From assembly GCA_015478765.1 (NCBI GenBank), contig JADMKR010000085.1:1-5160 (forward strand): a DNA stretch of 5,160 nt, read 5' to 3'. The notes below the pieces were generated by a model, which had not been told where the DNA came from, did no database searches, and saw nothing but the letters and a program-made list of their open reading frames with translations. Source of the stretch: Flavobacterium sp. GTDB taxonomy: Bacteria > Bacteroidota > Bacteroidia > Flavobacteriales > Flavobacteriaceae. The position numbers and the translations under genes are program-made. Below are positions 1 to 5,064 of this stretch, piece by piece; positions within the stretch are counted from its first letter, which is position 1; every line of letters begins with the position of its first letter.

Positions 1-1
1 A

Positions 2-484
2 AATGCCTTTGCTGCCGAATCGGGATTCCCCAAATTTTCGACCGAAACGAAACAGCGTCGAGAAGAGTATGAGGAAAAATTAAAATCGAATGGTTCCGGA
101 ACGGTAGGATGTGTGGCAATTGATGCCAATAGTAAAATAGCAGTTGCGACTTCTACCGGCGGAAAAGGATTTGAAATGGTAGGCCGTGTTTCCGATTCGG
201 CTACTGTTGCCGGCAATTACGCGAACGCAATTTGCGGCGTGAGTGTCACGGGCGTTGGCGAGGACATTGTGAGTGGTGCCGTGGCGGCAAAAATCGTCAC
301 CCGCGTCACCGACGGGCAATCGTTAAAGCAAGCATTTTCCAAGACATTCGACGAACTGAAACCGTTTGATGGTTTTGCAGGTGCGATCGCAATCGACAGC
401 AATGGGAATGTGTATCATCAGGATTCCCACCCGAGTATGGTGTTTGCGAGTTTTGACGGGGAGAATGAGGAGGTTTTTGAGTAG
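2..484 (+). CDS. Isoaspartyl peptidase / L-asparaginase (type 2, Ntn hydrolase), 3' part; 5' end outside window
   Basis: This is the C-terminal 160 residues of a plant-type asparaginase, which hydrolyses L-asparagine and beta-aspartyl (isoaspartyl) dipeptides. The family precursor cuts itself before a threonine, which becomes the nucleophile of the beta subunit. The frame is open from base 2. The cleavage site is Gly33-Thr34 of the visible part (Thr codon 101-103, within GTVGCVAID), leaving a beta subunit of about 127 residues. Other expected residues are present: Thr52 in ATSTGG, Arg62 and Asp65 in GRVSDS, and Thr83-Gly84 in TGVGED. Their spacing matches E. coli EcAIII Thr179, Thr197, Arg207 and Asp210. 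The usual glycine-rich GAG stretch after GRVxDS reads VAGNYAN here. A GTG at 113 is not the start, because it lies after the nucleophile. The stop is TAG at 482-484, and a heptad repeat begins on it. The gene converges with rplT. Family assignment is firm; substrate preference cannot be read. Confidence 0.9.
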   Translation, partial: NAFAAESGFPKFSTETKQRREEYEEKLKSNGSGTVGCVAIDANSKIAVATSTGGKGFEMVGRVSDSATVAGNYANAICGVSVTGVGEDIVSGAVAAKIVTRVTDGQSLKQAFSKTFDELKPFDGFAGAIAIDSNGNVYHQDSHPSMVFASFDGENEEVFE

Positions 485-556
485 TTGAAAGTTGGAAAGT
501 CAAAAGTCAAAAGTCAAAAGTCAAAAGTTGAAAGTCAAAAGTCAAAAGTTGAAAGA
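483..556 (+). repeat. Heptanucleotide array A (consensus AGTCAAA)
   Basis: About ten near-identical 7-nt units of the form AGTCAAA or AGTTGAA run head to tail, beginning inside the TAG stop of the asparaginase gene. The register slips by one base near 497. A 64-codon frame across the tract (485-679) is low-complexity Lys/Ser/Val sequence and is not a credible gene. The array has no spacers, so it is not CRISPR. Confidence 0.85.
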
Positions 557-660
557 AGAAATGCTAAAGTCCAATCTGTTCTGGTGCCGCGTCAAAATCT
601 GAAATCTGGCAATAGGCGCAAGCGAATTGTGCAAAACAAAATAGAGTGTTTAAACTCTGA

Positions 661-758
661 AATCCCTCGTCCGCGTTAGGGATTGCAGCGGTTATCCTTT
701 TGCGCAGCGTGGCGTAGCAAAAGATAGGAGCGAAAAGCCCGGCCAAAGGCAACGCCCA
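661..758 (+). repeat. Palindromic intergenic element, copy 1 (plus orientation)
   Basis: The core at 686-739 reads AGCGG, then TATCCTTTTGC, a short variable loop, GCAAAAGATA, then AGCG and AAAGCCC. The arms pair over CTTTTGC/GCAAAAG, with an extra C on the left arm next to ATC. The same layout recurs in minus orientation at 1741-1812 and 4598-4680. A smaller inverted repeat (CCCT..AGGG, about 664-681) lies just outside the core. I recall similar elements as abundant in Flavobacterium genomes, but that is memory and not a search. Confidence 0.75.
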
Positions 759-763
759 AAAAT

Positions 764-840
764 AGTTTAAAGTTTAAGGTTTGAAAGTTTGAAGGAATCG
801 AACAGTAGAACTTTCCGACTTTAAACTTTCCAACTTTTAA
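764..840. repeat. Heptad tract B arranged as an imperfect inverted repeat
   Basis: The left arm (764-794) is made of AGTTTAA-type heptads. The right arm (809-840) is made of their complements (ACTTT-type). A 14-base centre separates them, so the transcript of either strand can fold into a long imperfect hairpin. It lies between palindromic element copy 1 and the rplT terminator, downstream of both converging genes. Confidence 0.7.
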
Positions 841-842
841 CC

Positions 843-874
843 AAAATAAAAAACCCGCTCTTTCGAACGGGTTT
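843..874 (-). terminator. Intrinsic terminator of the thrS-infC-rpmI-rplT operon
   Basis: On the minus strand the stem AAACCCGTTC (874-865) pairs with GAGCGGGTTT (860-851). That gives ten base pairs with one T-G wobble, closed by a GAAA tetraloop of the GNRA type. An uninterrupted T run continues as TTTTTTATTTT to 843. The stem begins 32 bp after the rplT stop. In the plus direction the hairpin is followed only by TTTCC, so it would end asparaginase transcripts poorly. Confidence 0.92.
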
Positions 875-877
875 CCT

Positions 878-891
878 ATAGTAAGTCAAAT
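878..891 (+). repeat. 14-nt inverted-repeat partner in the rplT 3' UTR
   Basis: ATAGTAAGTCAAAT at 878-891 is the exact reverse complement of 1636-1649, which lies just upstream of the rpmI start. On the operon mRNA the two segments are perfectly complementary over 14 nt and bracket rpmI-rplT. Part of the sequence resembles the AGTCAAA heptad, so the match may come from the repeat family and not from selection for pairing. Confidence 0.6.
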
Positions 892-905
892 ATATTGTTA
901 AACGT

Positions 906-1250
906 TTATTTTACTTTGTTAAGTACGGCTTTAAAAGCTTCCGGGTGGTTCATGGCCAAATCGGCAAGAACTTTACGGTTCAATTCGATTCCGGCACCTT
1001 TTACTTTCCCCATGAATTGTGAGTAAGACATTCCTTCCAGACGTGCTCCGGCGTTGATACGCTGAATCCACAATGCGCGGAAGTTTCTTTTGTTCACTTT
1101 TCTGTCGCGGTAAGCATACGTCATTGCTTTTTCAACGGCGTTCTTAGCAACTGTCCAAACGTTTTTTCTTCGGCCGAAGTACCCTTTGGCCTGTTTCATT
1201 ATCTTTTTCCTTCTTGCTCTTTTAGCAACCGAGTTTACTGATCTTGGCAT
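906..1250 (-). CDS. rplT: 50S ribosomal protein L20
   Basis: A 114-residue protein starting MPRSVNSVAKRARRKK, the usual length and opening for bacterial L20. L20 binds 23S rRNA early in 50S assembly. The first 60 or so residues are the highly basic helical extension (RRKKIMKQAKGYFGRRKN), and the rest is the compact C-terminal domain (RINAGARLEGMSYSQFMGKV). The ATG is preceded by A/T-rich sequence (ACATTAAATT) with no Shine-Dalgarno motif, as is common in Bacteroidota. It is the last gene of the operon, 169 bp after rpmI and 32 bp before a strong terminator. In other bacteria L20 represses its own operon through an mRNA structure. I see no recognisable copy of a known L20 leader here, so autoregulation is only possible by analogy. 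Stop is TAA. Confidence 0.97.
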   Translation of the reverse strand: MPRSVNSVAKRARRKKIMKQAKGYFGRRKNVWTVAKNAVEKAMTYAYRDRKVNKRNFRALWIQRINAGARLEGMSYSQFMGKVKGAGIELNRKVLADLAMNHPEAFKAVLNKVK

Positions 1251-1349
1251 AATTTAATGTGTTTTTGTAGCAGGCGTCCCGAATTTAATCAAGGGAACTT
1301 AAGGCCATACTCCAAGGTTATTTTTAATTGTTTTAACCTAGAGGATTTA

Positions 1350-1419
1350 AGTCTAAAGTTAAAAGTCTAAAGTCGAAAGTTCCAAAACTTTTCACTTTCC
1401 ACTTTCCACTTTCAACTAT
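1350..1419. repeat. Heptad array C: ten 7-nt units with a strand switch, abutting the rpmI stop
   Basis: Exactly 70 bp divide into ten heptads in one register. The first four are AGTCTAA/AGTTAAA/AGTCGAA types. The fifth and sixth form a transition (AGTTCCA, AAACTTT). The rest are complementary CCACTTT types. The last base of the array (1419) touches the TAA stop of rpmI (1420-1422). The two halves can pair, so the rpmI-rplT spacer transcript could fold into a hairpin. The rest of this spacer (1251-1349) shows no clear element. Confidence 0.8.
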
Positions 1420-1617
1420 TTAGATAATCCGCAATTGTTGTTTGATGCTTTTCTCATCCGTTTTGTGAACCAATGTTGAATGAGTCAACGCCAGTTTACG
1501 TTTTTTGGATTTTTTAGTCAGAATGTGACTTTTGAAAGCATGCTTTCTTTTAATTTTCCCTGAGCCCGTAACTTTGAATCGTTTCTTGGCGCTGGACTTG
1601 GTTTTCATTTTAGGCAT
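1420..1617 (-). CDS. rpmI: 50S ribosomal protein L35
   Basis: A 65-residue, strongly basic protein starting MPKMKTKSSAKKRFKVTGSG. This is the L35 signature (KMKTxSxAKKRF), and 65 residues is the family's normal size. L35 is a small 50S protein that packs against 23S rRNA. It lies between infC and rplT, the order conserved across most bacteria. A weak AGGA sits four bases before the ATG (AGGACAAG). Two features are unusual for this gene pair. The gap from infC is 376 bp and full of repeats, so co-transcription from thrS is plausible but may be partly uncoupled. The stop codon is directly joined to a 70-bp heptad array. No promoter of the TTG/TAnnTTTG type could be confirmed in the gap. Confidence 0.97.
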   Translation of the reverse strand: MPKMKTKSSAKKRFKVTGSGKIKRKHAFKSHILTKKSKKRKLALTHSTLVHKTDEKSIKQQLRII

Positions 1618-1635
1618 CTTGTCCTGATTTATTTA

Positions 1636-1649
1636 ATTTGACTTACTAT
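1636..1649 (-). repeat. 14-nt inverted-repeat partner upstream of rpmI
   Basis: On the minus strand this reads ATAGTAAGTCAAAT and ends 18 nt before the rpmI ATG. It is identical to plus-strand 878-891 and so complementary on the mRNA to the segment just after the rplT stop. Pairing would loop out rpmI and rplT together and bring the rpmI start region next to the terminator. Confidence 0.6.
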
Positions 1650-1654
1650 TTTTT

Positions 1655-1689
1655 AGTCGAAAGTCGAAAGTGAAAAGTCAAAAGTGGTT
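1655..1689 (+). repeat. Heptad array D
   Basis: Five AGTnnnn heptads in perfect 7-nt register (AGTCGAA twice, AGTGAAA, AGTCAAA, AGTGGTT). They are followed by looser complementary ACTTTG/GACT sequence to about 1725. The array lies between the rpmI start and palindromic element copy 2, inside the operon. Confidence 0.75.
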
Positions 1690-1740
1690 TGAAATACTTT
1701 GAACTTGTCACTTTGCTTGTGACTGTTTTTTTCTTTGTAG

Positions 1741-1812
1741 CTATTCCTGCTTTCCGCTACTATCTTTTTAATCCTCCGCGAGCTTCGGCTTAAAAAGGAT
1801 AGCCGCTTCAAA
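1741..1812 (-). repeat. Palindromic intergenic element, copy 2 (minus orientation), inside the operon
   Basis: Read on the minus strand it runs GAAGCGGC, TATCCTTTTTAA, a GC-rich loop, TTAAAAAGATAG, then TAGCGGAAAGC. The arms pair with one extra C in the left arm, exactly as in copies 1 and 3, but the inner stem is AA/TT where copy 1 has GC/GC. Its flank GCCCTAGCCCTGAT, which adjoins the core in copy 3, lies here at 1862-1875. About 51 bp separate it from the core, including the small perfect palindrome AATGCTTTGCATT (1811-1823). The orientation matches operon transcription, so the hairpin would form in the infC-rpmI mRNA. Confidence 0.75.
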
Positions 1813-1884
1813 TGCTTTGCATTCACCGAACACCTATTGTAATTAAAAGTTACGTGAGGTAATCAGGGCTAGGGCATTATCATA

Positions 1885-1993
1885 AGTTAAAAGTCAAAAG
1901 TTTTAAAGTTGAAAGTCTGTTGTAAAGGAACTTTCCACTTTAGCTTCGCTCCGTTCGGCTTCGCCTCGGGTCGACTTTTGACCTTCCACTGTC
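1885..1993. repeat. Heptad array E with a 31-bp GC-rich insert, abutting the infC stop
   Basis: Left part 1885-1920 consists of AGTTAAA/AGTCAAA/AGTTGAA heptads with one register slip. The right part is complementary ACTTT-type heptads. Between CCACTTT (1935-1941) and GACTTTT (1973-1979) lies a 31-bp GC-rich segment (1942-1972) with an imperfect direct repeat (CTTCGCTCCG, CTTCGCCTCGG). Removing it restores the heptad register exactly. The final heptad ends at 1993, directly against the infC stop (1994-1996). Confidence 0.75.
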
Positions 1994-2551
1994 TTACTTT
2001 TTCTTTTTCGGGGCAATGAACATAATCATACGCTTTCCTTCCAATACCGGCATGGCTTCCACCTTTCCGAATTCTTCAAGATCGGTAGCCAATCGCAATA
2101 GCAGGATCTGGCCCTGGTCTTTATATATGATCGAACGTCCTTTAAAGAAAACGAATGCTTTTAATTTCGCGCCTTCCTTTAGGAATTTCTCTGCATTTTT
2201 GCGTTTGAACTCATAATCGTGCTCATCTGTCTGCGGTCCGAAACGAATTTCCTTGACAACCACCTGCGTCGATTTGGCTTTCATCGCCTTATCACGCTTC
2301 TTTTGCTCGTAAACGAATTTCTTGTAATCCATTATCTTGCAAACAGGCGGATCAGCATTAGGCGAGATCTCGACAAGGTCAAGTTCGAACTGATCGGCTA
2401 ATCGCAATGCTTCCGACAGCTTGAATACTCCGGGTTCAACGTTCTCACCAACAAGGCGGACTTCGGCTAAACCGCGGATATGCTGATTGATCCGGTGGGC
2501 GTCTTTCTTTTCTACTCGAGGCTGATAACCTCTGTTACTTCGTATTGCTAT
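1994..2551 (-). CDS. infC: Translation initiation factor IF-3
   Basis: A 185-residue IF-3 if read from the ATA codon at 2551-2549. IF-3 binds the 30S subunit, keeps it apart from 50S and rejects non-canonical start codons. The N-terminal domain (about residues 14-83) includes RVEKKDAHRIN, AEVRLVG and the end motif VCKIMDYKKFVYE. The C-terminal domain (about 88-180) includes EIRFGPQTDEHDYEFK, KAFVFFKGR, EAMPVLEGKRMIMF and a lysine tail. An in-frame TGA (2587-2585) lies within the thrS end, and no ATG, GTG or TTG occurs after it until the TTG at 2407. That TTG is codon 49, past conserved N-domain sequence, so starting there would lose essential parts. The ATA gives the start expected for flavobacterial IF-3 (M-AIRSNRGYQPR). 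It lies 16 bp after thrS, so the two are surely co-transcribed. No Shine-Dalgarno motif is visible. Confidence 0.95.
   Translation of the reverse strand: MAIRSNRGYQPRVEKKDAHRINQHIRGLAEVRLVGENVEPGVFKLSEALRLADQFELDLVEISPNADPPVCKIMDYKKFVYEQKKRDKAMKAKSTQVVVKEIRFGPQTDEHDYEFKRKNAEKFLKEGAKLKAFVFFKGRSIIYKDQGQILLLRLATDLEEFGKVEAMPVLEGKRMIMFIAPKKKK
2549..2551 (-). promoter_or_regulatory. infC: Non-canonical ATA start codon of infC
   Basis: The start is decided by exclusion: the reading frame is closed by TGA at 2587-2585, and the only codons before conserved IF-3 sequence are non-canonical. The candidates are ATA at codon 1 and ATA at codon 3. IF-3 genes are known to use rare AUN starts (AUU in E. coli), so that IF-3 itself limits its own translation. 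Which of the two ATA codons is used cannot be proven by reading; the first gives the family-typical N terminus. Confidence 0.8.
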
Positions 2552-2567
2552 GGCTAAATTATTTAAG

Positions 2568-4520
2568 TTAAACTGTAAATGTCTTCAATGTCTTATTGAT
2601 TTCCTCGGTGACTATCGCGGCAAATTCATCAATCGTTACGCTGATATTGCCTCTTCCTTCCTGGCCGTGACGTCGTACTGATATCGTTCCGTTTTTCTCT
2701 TCTTCCTCACCTACGATTAACATAAACGGGTATTTTTGGCCCTCAGCATCCCTGATTTTGCGGCCAATCGTCTCGTTTCTGTTGTCAATTAGGGCGCGAA
2801 TTTCGTGATTTTCCAGCAATTCTAAAACTTTTTTCGCATAATTTTCATATTTCTCGCTCAGCGATAAGATTATAGCCTGCTCCGGCATCAGCCAAAGTGG
2901 GAAATTTCCTGCGGTATGCTCTAATAAAATCGCAATGAATCGTTCCATCGATCCAAACGGAGCACGGTGGATCATCACCGGTCGGTGTAATTCATTATCC
3001 GAACCTTTATAAGTCAGATCGAAACGCTCCGGTAAATTGTAATCAACCTGAATCGTTCCCAATTGCCATTGGCGTCCCAGCGCATCTTTAACCATAAAGT
3101 CTAACTTCGGTCCGTAGAAGGCGGCTTCGCCATATTCAACATCGGTGTTCAAACCTTTGTCGGCTGCCGCACTGATAATTGCGCTTTCGGCTTTTTCCCA
3201 ATTTTCATCCGATCCGATATATTTCTCGCGGTTCTCCTGATCGCGCAATGATATCTGCGCCGTAAAATTCTCAAATCCGAGCGACCCGAATACGTATAGT
3301 ACCAAATCGATCACATTCTTGAACTCGGCGTCCAGTTGGTCAGGCGTACAAAATATATGCGCATCGTCCTGGGTAAATCCGCGAACGCGTGTCAGCCCGT
3401 GCAACTCACCCGATTGCTCGTAGCGATATACGGTACCGAATTCGGCGTACCGCTTCGGTAAATCTTTATACGACCACGGACGTACATTATAAATCTCGCA
3501 GTGATGCGGACAATTCATCGGTTTCAATAAAAACTCCTCGCCCTCGGCCGGAGTCGAAATCGGTTGAAAACTGTCGGCGCCATATTTTTCATAGTGTCCC
3601 GATGTTACATATAGCTCTTTCTGGCCAATATGTGGCGTAACAACCTGTTCATAACCAGCCTTTTTCTGTGCTTTCTTAAGGAATTGCTCGAGTCGGTCGC
3701 GCAGCGCGGCACCTTTTGGCAACCATAGTGGCAAACCTTGTCCGACTTTGTGCGAAAAAGCAAATAGTTCAAGTTCCTTCCCGAGTTTTCGGTGATCGCG
3801 GCGTTTCGCTTCTTCAAGTAATTCGAGATATTCGGTCAGGTCTTTTTGTTTTGGAAAAGAGATTCCGTAAACGCGTGTCAATTGTTTATTTTTTTCATCG
3901 CCGCGCCAGTAAGCACCCGCGATGCTCATGACTTTCATCGCCTTGATGATTCCAGTATTTGGGATGTGGCCCCCACGGCACAAGTCGGTGAATGTCGCAT
4001 GATCGCAAAAAGTGATCGTACCGTCCTCGAGGTTTTCGATCAGTTCGACTTTATACGGATTATTTTCTTTTTTGTAAAACGCAAGCGCATCCGCTTTTGA
4101 CGACGATCGCATTTTAAACTCGTGTTTCTCGCGTGCAATTTCCAGGACGCGGTCTTCGATCTTTTTAAAATCGGCGTCGGTTATCTTTTGATCACCAAAA
4201 TCGACGTCATAATAGAACCCGTTTTCGATGGCAGGTCCGATACTGAGTTTGATTCCGGGGTACAATTCCTGAAGCGCCTGCGCAAGCACGTGCGAAGTTG
4301 AGTGCCAGAAAGCTTTTTTGCCTTCTTTATCGTTCCAGGTATGCAATGTCAGTGCGCCATCGGTCGCAAGTGGTGTGGTCGTTTCTACAGCAGTGTCGTT
4401 AAAGGTCGCCGAAATCACGTTTCTGGCAAGTCCTTCACTAATACTTTTGGCAACATCCATCGGAGTCGCATTTTGTTCGAACTCTTTCACCGAGCCGTCG
4501 GGCAATGTAATCTTGATCAT
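2568..4520 (-). CDS. thrS: Threonine--tRNA ligase (class II)
   Basis: A 650-residue ThrRS from the ATG at 4520 (MIKITLPDGSVKEF). It charges tRNA-Thr and clears mischarged Ser-tRNA-Thr. Domains in order: TGS (about 1-60); editing N2/SAD domain with its metal-type residues His73, His77 (HSTSH), Cys181 and His185 (CRGGH); class II core (about 245-540); anticodon-binding domain (about 545-650). The catalytic zinc ligands are Cys337 (NCPHH), His388 (DDAHIF) and His518 (IHRAPFGSMERF, which also carries motif 3). Motif 2 lies in YRYEQSGELHGLTRVRGF. Numbering is almost the same as E. coli ThrRS. The frame is open for 15 more codons upstream to 4565. That extension is not family-like and contains the promoter, so the later ATG is preferred. 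It is first in the operon and its stop is 16 bp before infC. No T-box or attenuator is visible. Confidence 0.98.
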   Translation of the reverse strand: MIKITLPDGSVKEFEQNATPMDVAKSISEGLARNVISATFNDTAVETTTPLATDGALTLHTWNDKEGKKAFWHSTSHVLAQALQELYPGIKLSIGPAIENGFYYDVDFGDQKITDADFKKIEDRVLEIAREKHEFKMRSSSKADALAFYKKENNPYKVELIENLEDGTITFCDHATFTDLCRGGHIPNTGIIKAMKVMSIAGAYWRGDEKNKQLTRVYGISFPKQKDLTEYLELLEEAKRRDHRKLGKELELFAFSHKVGQGLPLWLPKGAALRDRLEQFLKKAQKKAGYEQVVTPHIGQKELYVTSGHYEKYGADSFQPISTPAEGEEFLLKPMNCPHHCEIYNVRPWSYKDLPKRYAEFGTVYRYEQSGELHGLTRVRGFTQDDAHIFCTPDQLDAEFKNVIDLVLYVFGSLGFENFTAQISLRDQENREKYIGSDENWEKAESAIISAAADKGLNTDVEYGEAAFYGPKLDFMVKDALGRQWQLGTIQVDYNLPERFDLTYKGSDNELHRPVMIHRAPFGSMERFIAILLEHTAGNFPLWLMPEQAIILSLSEKYENYAKKVLELLENHEIRALIDNRNETIGRKIRDAEGQKYPFMLIVGEEEEKNGTISVRRHGQEGRGNISVTIDEFAAIVTEEINKTLKTFTV

Positions 4521-4538
4521 CGTAAAAATTTTGAAAGG

Positions 4539-4569
4539 CAAATATAGACGATTGCCAAAACACACACAA
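4539..4569 (-). promoter_or_regulatory. Bacteroidota-type promoter for thrS operon
   Basis: On the minus strand TATATTTG (4546-4539) matches the -7 box TAnnTTTG, and TTG (4569-4567) lies exactly 20 bp upstream at the -33 position. Both match the known Bacteroidota sigma-A promoter. Transcription should begin near 4532-4535, leaving only about 12-15 nt before the thrS ATG. That is too short for a leader riboswitch. The start point is inferred. Confidence 0.65.
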
Positions 4570-4597
4570 TATATATAGTATGTATAATTTGATGCAG

Positions 4598-4680
4598 CTT
4601 ATCCCGCTATCCGCTATTATCTTTTCCCTGCTAAAGAAGCAGGAAAAAGGATATCCGCTGTTATCGGGGCTGGGGCGGCA
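4598..4680 (-). repeat. Palindromic intergenic element, copy 3 (minus orientation)
   Basis: On the minus strand it runs GCCCCAGCCCCGAT, AACAGCGG, ATATCCTTTTTCCTGC, a loop, GCAGGGAAAAGATA, then ATAGCGGATAGC. The arms pair through a longer stem ending in CCTGC/GCAGG, unlike copies 1 and 2. On the plus strand a 14-nt direct repeat, TATCCGCTrTTATC, brackets the hairpin (4608-4621 and 4652-4665, one mismatch). It sits upstream of the thrS promoter. Confidence 0.75.
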
Positions 4681-4691
4681 GGTAGGTTGGG

Positions 4692-4740
4692 AGTTTATAG
4701 TTGACAGTTTACAGTTTACAGTTGTCAGCGACCAGCTATC
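4692..4740 (+). repeat. Heptad array F (AGTTTAC type)
   Basis: Seven units in one unbroken 7-nt register: AGTTTAT, AGTTGAC, AGTTTAC twice, AGTTGTC, then the degenerate AGCGACC and AGCTATC. The sequence differs from the AGTCAAA arrays but has the same period and the same leading AG. It runs into the 112-bp tandem repeat region. Confidence 0.75.
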
Positions 4741-4754
4741 GGCCAGCACGATTG

Positions 4755-4829
4755 TTATTGTTTTGCCAGTTCGCTTACGCTCGGCTCGTACGCAGGAGTA
4801 ATCTTAATATAAACGAACCCGCTACCAGT
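4755..4829 (-). pseudogene. Detached C-terminal gene fragment, repeat unit 1
   Basis: Minus-strand reading gives 24 codons ending in TAA (4757-4755), with the conserved block FVYIKITP and the ending SVSELAKQ. An in-frame TAA (4832-4830) lies directly upstream and there is no start codon, so this cannot be a gene by itself. I do not recognise the parent protein. Confidence 0.5.
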
Positions 4830-4866
4830 TTAGCAACGCAAGCTGACAGCTGATCGCTGAAAGCTG

Positions 4867-4941
4867 TCATTGTTTCGCCAGTTCACTTACGTTTGTGTCC
4901 GTCTCAGGAGTAATCTTAATATAAACGAAACCGGTACCATT
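4867..4941 (-). pseudogene. Detached C-terminal gene fragment, repeat unit 2
   Basis: The same peptide as unit 1, reading GFVYIKITPETDTNVSELAKQ in part and ending in TGA (4869-4867). It is closed upstream by an in-frame TAA (4944-4942). It differs from unit 1 in a four-residue middle block (ETDT against AYEP) and by silent changes such as AGC/AGT for Ser and GCA/GCG for Ala. Confidence 0.5.
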
Positions 4942-4981
4942 TTAGCAACGCAAGCTGACAGCTGATCGCTGAAAGCTGTCA

Positions 4982-5044
4982 TCATTTCGCCAGTTCGCTT
5001 ACGCTTGTGTCCGTCTCAGGAGTAATCTTAATATAAGCGACCCG
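4982..5044 (-). pseudogene. Detached C-terminal gene fragment, repeat unit 3
   Basis: It reads VAYIKITPETDTSVSELAK and ends in TGA (4984-4982), one codon earlier than the other units. A one-base deletion relative to units 1 and 2 changes the upstream frame, and an in-frame TAG (5047-5045) closes it. It is the unit nearest the window edge, on the side where a parent gene would lie. Confidence 0.5.
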
Positions 5045-5064
5045 CTACCAGTTTAGCAGCGCAA

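Noticed and set aside
483..556. Possible CRISPR array
   Set aside because: Units are 7 nt, contiguous and without unique spacers; no cas genes in the window. The 112-bp repeat at 4754-5092 is rejected for the same reason.
485..679. 64-codon plus-strand frame after the asparaginase gene
   Set aside because: Its first third is translated heptad repeat and the rest overlaps palindromic element copy 1; low complexity and no family resemblance.
851..874. Bidirectional terminator also serving the asparaginase gene
   Set aside because: In the plus direction only three T follow the stem before CC, and it lies 367 bp past that stop; support is weak.
1994..2407. Short 137-residue IF-3 from the TTG at 2407
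   Set aside because: It would discard conserved N-domain sequence encoded in an open frame back to the ATA at 2551.
2568..4520. Plus-strand frames antisense to thrS (3389-3640, 3716-3931, 3846-4100, 4302-4547)
   Set aside because: Shadows of a fully conserved gene with no recognisable protein content.
4521..4565. Longer ThrRS N terminus starting at 4565
   Set aside because: The 15 extra codons are not ThrRS-like and overlap the promoter; the ATG at 4520 gives editing His73 and His77 at the E. coli positions.
4438..4749. 103-codon minus-strand frame overlapping the thrS start
   Set aside because: It crosses the palindromic element, heptads and promoter, then reads thrS in the wrong frame.
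4580..4801. 73-codon plus-strand frame upstream of thrS
   Set aside because: It runs through palindromic element copy 3 and heptad array F; composition is dictated by repeats.
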